Of a DNA stretch of 12,919 bases, positions 8,568 to 12,919 are shown in pieces. The stretch's first letter is position 1, and every line of letters starts with the position of its first letter. The DNA is from Pholiota molesta (Eukaryota; Basidiomycota; Agaricomycetes; Agaricales; Strophariaceae), in the NCBI GenBank assembly GCA_014925825.1, contig JACGCK010000587.1, positions 1 to 12,919 of the forward strand, written 5' to 3'. Position numbers and translations under genes: made by a program. The notes under the pieces are model-generated. The model worked only from the letters and a program-made list of their open reading frames with translations, was not told the origin of the DNA and searched no databases.

Positions 8568-10104
8568 TCTGGAATCTGGAAGTCAATGGGCAAGCGCGTC
8601 TTCGCGGTGCCTAAGCGGCCGCTTCCAACGAGCTGGCTGCGAATATGGCGTGCTTGCGCGGCGGGAGGGCAGCTGGCCGGGCCGTCGAGGCTTATCGATG
8701 GGCGTCGAAGGGCGATTATGGAAGGCACCTGTGGGAGATTGGGCAAAGAAGCCAACGCCCCCAGGGATTACTGCAGCCACTATTGCAGCCACCACCGCTA
8801 TCTCGGAAATGACATGTCGTTCCCAAATTCCAATCGCAAAGACCCGCGTCACGCAGTGAGTACATACGCCCGAGAGAAAGACGCCTGTTATCTCCTCGCG
8901 TTCTCGCCGTAGACGTTTGCGAAATCAAATACCTCGGAGTGGGAATTAGAATCATCTGTGGACAGTATGTACTCTGCGAGGATTTTCGCTGGAATCAGCT
9001 GGAATCGCGCTGTTATCGACGTGCTTCTGTTCGAACTTCTGCGGCACACAGCGCTCTCACATCTAGCCCGTATTCTGATCAGTGGCTGCCGGCGGTCTAT
9101 GCATGTGTGGCGGTCCACGAAAAAACGATGTCGTGCTTTGCGGGACCTGCGTGATAGTACCTTTAGGAATTAGGCGTCTCATCATACATGGTGCAAAACA
9201 GACATACCTATGCTGATACAAAATGGTGTTTTTCATCCGTAGCTCCATCTATAAAGTATAGGTCCATGAGGGGTCGATTCGTGATCATGGGGAAGCGCTA
9301 CTCCATGCCCGGGCCTGTATTATACATATGTTGGAGCTTATTCATGCTTGCTATCTGCCTTGCGGCCGTCGCGTTTCATTAATTTGCGTCGATTTCAAAG
9401 CTGCAAAAGGCTCTTTGCCTTTAATGGAAAGAAGCGCTCGTCAGCTGCGGGTATAGGGCCGCTGCACTCTCCTGGACTGTGTCCCGTGAGTTGCTTTTCT
9501 ATTCACTCTACGATGGCACAATTAGTCCACTGTCCGCTCGACCGGGATCTGGCTTGAATGGGATTATCTTCTCTCTTTCACAGATGCACCATAATTGAGA
9601 GCTGTGTAGGAATGCACATAGAACGAGGCGGATATATTTACAACCTTTTTTTATGTCCGTCTGGAAGGAAAGCAAGAAGCTTGTGAGCGGACCTCGCTGT
9701 TGATAGCAATATTGGCGCTGGTCAGTTCGAGCTATGCGCTTCCCTTACCGCTCAATTAAATCTGTGCCACGAATGCACGACCGAAGCTTCCCAGACATGA
9801 GCGTCGATCAGGCGTGCGTCCCACAGCATGCCACGCCCTCGATCTTGAGTGCGTGCGTGGGCTTCGTCGAATGTGCACGGCGTCGTGGCCTGTCATGATC
9901 ACTTTTTCAGAATTATTAATGTCGATTGAAATTGATCTCCAGATTCCTGCCCCAGATAGCTGGCTATGAGCATAGCTATCAAAGAATTGATACGCTGCTG
10001 CATGTAAGTTCTTCTTTTACAGCTGACAGCTCGACCAAGCCCTTTCCTTTAGAGAAAAGATAAGAGACGGACCCGGAGTATGCATGGATCATCTGGACGC
10101 ACCG

Positions 10105-10130
10105 TTACGCGTAATCGTCTGGAGACGCGT
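10105..10130. promoter_or_regulatory. Pair of ACGCGT (MCB-type) boxes
   Basis: Two ACGCGT hexamers occur at 10107-10112 and 10125-10130, 18 bp apart. The first is embedded in the 10-bp perfect palindrome TTACGCGTAA. ACGCGT is the MluI cell-cycle box bound by MBF (Mbp1/Swi6 type) at G1/S genes in yeasts, and the factor is conserved in many fungi. No called gene starts within 1.7 kb, so function here is uncertain. Confidence 0.3.
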
Positions 10131-10974
10131 TTAGATATCGCGGCCTCGACGCAGCTGGTTGACTTGGTTTGGAGTCAATGCCGTGTGCTGACGCCCTTCA
10201 GAGCAGAGAATTCTCGCTGCCACTCGCGGTGAACAATGGCGAGTTCTGCCGCTAGAACCTGTATGTGTCAAAAGCAAGACGGCGAAGGCGAGGCGATTCC
10301 GATTCCATCATTTTCATGTACAGTGGGAAATCTTTGAAGACATTGCGCAATTTGCGATGCAAAAATCATGGACGGAGGGAATATTTCTAGACCGCTGTCC
10401 AATGCGGGTGCTGTGGTTGGTTGGCCAGGGCGGGTTCTTCTGTCAAGTCAATTATCTAGCCGCCACCATGCATTCTATTCTTTCTTCGTTTTCGTTCTTT
10501 TACTCAAGTTTACAGCCAGCTGAGGGAAGTTTTTCGAGCATGGATAGCGTAAATGGTATAACGGCGACCACGGTAGGGTTCATTATTACATGTACACATC
10601 TTCAATTACATTGGGACCTATATGTGGGGCTCCTCGATGAAGGTTTCTGGGCTTAAATCCTGGAAATCAAGGGCGCGGGATGGGAAGCAGAACCGTGGAG
10701 GTAACGTTATCACTGGAAATTAAAAGAAAGTGTGATTGATGGGTGGTTTGTAAAAGAACTAATAAGTGTGCTCCCCGTCGCTTTTTCTCCACAGAAGAAG
10801 CCCCTACAGAACAAGAGTACACCTTTGAACAAAATAGGTAAATCATGGGAGTGCCGTGCGGTGTGCGCGCGCTGCAACAGCGACAATCGCGCAAACTGAC
10901 AAAAGATGATAGGGACAGTTGATCATGATCCTAGAATACAAAGAATTGACTATACCCTTCATAGTATTCAGCGA

Positions 10975-10995
10975 TACGAATGTGTTACGAATGTG
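10975..10995. repeat. 11-bp-period tandem duplication (TACGAATGTG x2)
   Basis: TACGAATGTG occurs at 10975-10984 and again at 10986-10995, separated by a single T. This is another short perfect duplication of the kind seen elsewhere in the non-coding parts of the window. Confidence 0.8.
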
Positions 10996-11828
10996 ATTGC
11001 CGACCTAGGACCGATTCACTTTTCTATTGCATTTGTGTGTTGAGAAAATGGGAACTGGGTACCGTATCTACATTTGTGGAGGAATCAGGACGAGGATGGA
11101 TGTTTTCGAGCACACTATCTGCGACAGTGCGCTTGGGTGCTTGGGGCTAAGAATGAAAGACGCCTCGAGGCCGGGGAAGCATGCTGTGCAGGGAATGCCG
11201 GGTTTGTGGCAGAGTGTGCAGTCGATTCTACTTTCTGGTGGGAGGAAGCGACGGTAGACTCGGAGAGATCTAAGCGAGGGAAGATAGAGCATCAGTGGGC
11301 AGAGGGCGTCCTCTGCGGGTCGCGTGATGACAGTGGCAACTCCTTCAAGCGCACGGCGAGGGTTCGCCTCGGCTGCTTTGCTGAACGAGCTGGCCTCGCG
11401 GCGTGTGTTTCTTTTCAGTGGACAGGCACATGCGCATGCATCAGCGTCCCCGGCGCACTAGGGTTGTGGGCATTGGCATTTCTGGCTGGATGGATTATAC
11501 TTGTGTTCTGGGTATACATATGGGACACGCTGGACAGGGAGTAGAGACCTACCCACCCCCGCACTGTGGTTGACATGCTACGCCCTCGCTGAGAGAATAA
11601 TGTTTTAAAATGAAGTACTGGACAAGAATAGTGGACGGAAGAAGATCGGGGTGAGCCAGCTTGGGGTGGGTCGTTGGCAGGGGTGTGTGGTCGGTATTCG
11701 GGTCGAGATATGGAGTCAGATGTGCTCTCCGCAAGATAAAGAATGATTTTGTTGCGCAGAAATTTGAAATAAATGGATTTGCAACGTGCATCAGGAAGAA
11801 AAGCCGTGTTTGGAGAGCTATAACCCAT

Positions 11829-11884
11829 CACTTTCTCTGTCTCTTCCTTGATCCCTTTATCCCTTCCTCCCTGCGTTCTGCTAA
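11829..11884 (+). promoter_or_regulatory. Pyrimidine-rich tract before the DUF1752 start codon
   Basis: The 56 bases before the ATG at 11885 are dominated by C and T (for example ctttctctgtctcttcc and cccttcctccctgcg). CT-rich tracts just upstream of the start are a common core-promoter or transcription-start feature of well-expressed fungal genes. This supports placing the start at 11885 rather than at the ATG at 12070. Confidence 0.5.
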
Positions 11885-12919
11885 ATGCCCTCTATCCTCA
11901 ATCTCAAGTTCAAAGTTGGTCGCCTTTGCGCACCAATTCTTTTCTTTGACCGTGTTCACTCATTGTCCTTTTTTTGCTTTTTTTTTTCTCGCTTCCTCTC
12001 CACCTCTAGGGAAAACAAGTCTTTGTCGCGTTCAGCAAACCTTAATGATACAGAGTCTCTAACCAAGACATGGAAGGTAAAAACATCTCTCTTACGTCCC
12101 TTATCTCCGTGTTCACCGTCCTTTTCCGCCAGGTCTGTACCAAGGTCGCTAGCTACCTCGAACAAGGTTCAAGACTCGAGAACTTGAGCTGGAGGCTATG
12201 GCATCTTCAGAATCTCATGGTCGACACCGATAACGCCAAATCTAAGCGAGAGTTCAAGAAGCTCAGCAAGTGCATGGGGGACAAGCTGGACAAAGAGAAA
12301 GGACGGTTCGTCGTTAAGCGCCCTCCCCCAAAACCCTTAACCCTAACTTTTTTCCCGATCCTTCAGGAGCATCGAAGAGCTCGAGGCCCCCGATTTCAAA
12401 CGCAACCACTCCACCGACATGATCCGACAGCGCGCTGTCGAGAAAGAACGCAACCGCGAAGCCAGCCAGAATGCCACCCCCCGGCACTATCAAGCGCATG
12501 CAGTTCACCTTCAGCGTCGACCAGCCGTCCAGCCAACATCGAGTGCCCCTGCCAAGAAGCCCGACACCAGACCCTCGGCCGAGTTCGCTAAGCGGACAAA
12601 GACTGCGCCCGCTGCGCGAGCTCCAGCATGACGACGAGGACACAGTCATGGGCGATGCCGCCGACACTCAGCGCGAGTCATTTCATGGCAACGCTTCCAC
12701 CAACATGCCTTCTTCCCTCCACTTTCCCGGACTCTTTGGAAACGACTTTGGCCCTTCTGCACTTCTTTACGCCGCGCCCACTTTGACGAACAGCATGAAC
12801 TACGGCGAAGGGTTCCATCCCTCCTCCAATAACGAACAATTTAGCATTTCTCGCCCTACCATCGAGCTTGCTCTCGATGACCTCCTTTTCAATGACGACG
12901 CTCCACCGATGATGGTTCG
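11885..12919 (+). CDS. DUF1752 / AreA-GATA-like domain regulatory protein, 3' truncated, one frameshift
   Basis: The conserved core reads TKTWK|VCTKVASYLEQG, SRLENLSWRLWHLQNL, KSKREFKKLSKCMGDKLDKE and SIEELEAPDFKRN. This matches the fungal domain called DUF1752 or nitrogen-regulatory AreA GATA-like (PF08550), found N-terminally in AreA and in several non-GATA fungal regulators. No zinc finger is visible in this window. A role in nutrient or nitrogen signalling is inference from the family. Introns are 12077-12132 (phase 0) and 12306-12366 (with ccctaac branch-like sequence). A first intron is likely, either 11915-12019 or 11908-12009, since reading through gives an odd Phe-rich stretch. After NATP the frame must change at a run of six C (12477-12482): with five, the protein continues GTIKRMQFTFSVDQPSSQ and stays open to the window edge. 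The tail is Pro/Ser-rich, then acidic (HDDEDTVMGD, LALDDLLFNDD). The gene continues past 12919. Confidence 0.85.

Larger units (their letters stand above)
7677..9150. other. Partly GC-rich region without a defensible gene
   Basis: From about 8040 to 9150 the sequence is visibly richer in G and C than its surroundings and contains overlapping open frames on both strands. The longest plus frame has its first ATG at 8338 and runs to 8859; its product is Arg/Ala/Ser-rich with no domain. On the minus strand, 8852-8583 encodes a hydrophobic stretch (VVAAIVAAVIPGGVGFFAQ) followed by a Pro/Arg/Ser-rich part, but has no ATG and no convincing splice sites. GC-rich DNA leaves long frames open by chance, so I call none. 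Bases 7677-8040 show only the near-perfect palindrome AGAAGACGGTCTTCT (7826-7840). Confidence 0.45.
9151..11828. other. Long intergenic region upstream of the DUF1752 gene
   Basis: There is no gene I can defend in about 2.7 kb. An ATG frame at 10357-10656 (+, 99 codons) contains an internal ATG in a perfect GCCGCCACC context at 10459-10470, but has no family resemblance. A 156-codon plus frame at 11074-11544 ends in a hydrophobic stretch but contains no Met codon at all. A minus frame at 11831-11415 overlaps it. Small structures are the ACGCGT pair, the palindrome GATCATGATC (10921-10930), GAGAATTCTC (10206-10215) and the 11-bp-period repeat at 10975-10995. The right part is presumably the promoter of the downstream gene. 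Confidence 0.55.

Noticed and set aside
8338..8859. 173-codon plus-strand ORF in the GC-rich patch
   Set aside because: Arg/Ala/Ser-rich product without domain, in DNA where both strands are open by composition.
11074..11544. 156-codon plus-strand open frame ending in a transmembrane-like stretch
   Set aside because: It contains no Met codon anywhere and no clear splice acceptor; GC-rich sequence explains the openness.
11415..11831. 138-codon minus-strand frame
   Set aside because: It overlaps the promoter region and the opposite open frame, and has no recognisable domain.
12324..12346. Telomere-like CCCTTAACCCTAAC in an intron
   Set aside because: A single degenerate copy inside a 61-nt intron; the CTAAC part is better read as the splicing branch site.

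Overview
The window looks like nuclear DNA of a filamentous fungus, most likely a mushroom-forming basidiomycete (Agaricomycete). The reasons are 54-61 nt GT-AG introns in every gene whose splicing can be read, a pyrimidine-rich tract before a start codon, and the families present. There are no bacterial operons, no CRISPR array, no recognisable tRNA or rRNA gene and no intact transposon. It is gene-poor: three genes can be defended, a fourth is a partial minus-strand gene, and about two thirds of the bases are non-coding or unassignable.

Layout. Bases 1-680 hold nothing firm. Bases 722-2784 (+) encode a single-pass membrane protein with a Ser/Thr/Pro-rich N-terminal half, a transmembrane helix and a long cytosolic tail. 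The tail is readable only by stepping through frames seven times. Bases 2785-4090 are AT-rich with small repeats. Bases 4091-5254 (+) are a three-exon alpha/beta hydrolase of the hormone-sensitive-lipase-like class (HGGG and GDSAGG motifs), interrupted by one frameshift near 4901. Bases 5255-7264 are AT-rich with a few inverted repeats. Bases 7265-7573 (-) are the 3' end of an unrecognised protein-coding gene with one clean intron. Bases 7677-9150 are GC-rich without a defensible gene. Bases 9151-11828 are mostly empty apart from small repeats and a pair of ACGCGT boxes. From 11885 to the right edge (+) lies a DUF1752/AreA-GATA-like (PF08550-type) regulatory protein, cut off by the window end and carrying a one-base frameshift in a run of six C.

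The genes do not form a pathway or cluster. The most notable feature is the frameshift pattern. All seven in the membrane-protein tail and the one in the hydrolase are in the same direction (loss of one base) and can be placed at short homopolymer runs, while the correct frames stay free of stop codons between shifts. That suggests consensus-sequence errors more than old pseudogenes, but recent decay cannot be excluded from sequence alone. I found no convincing novel biological system here.
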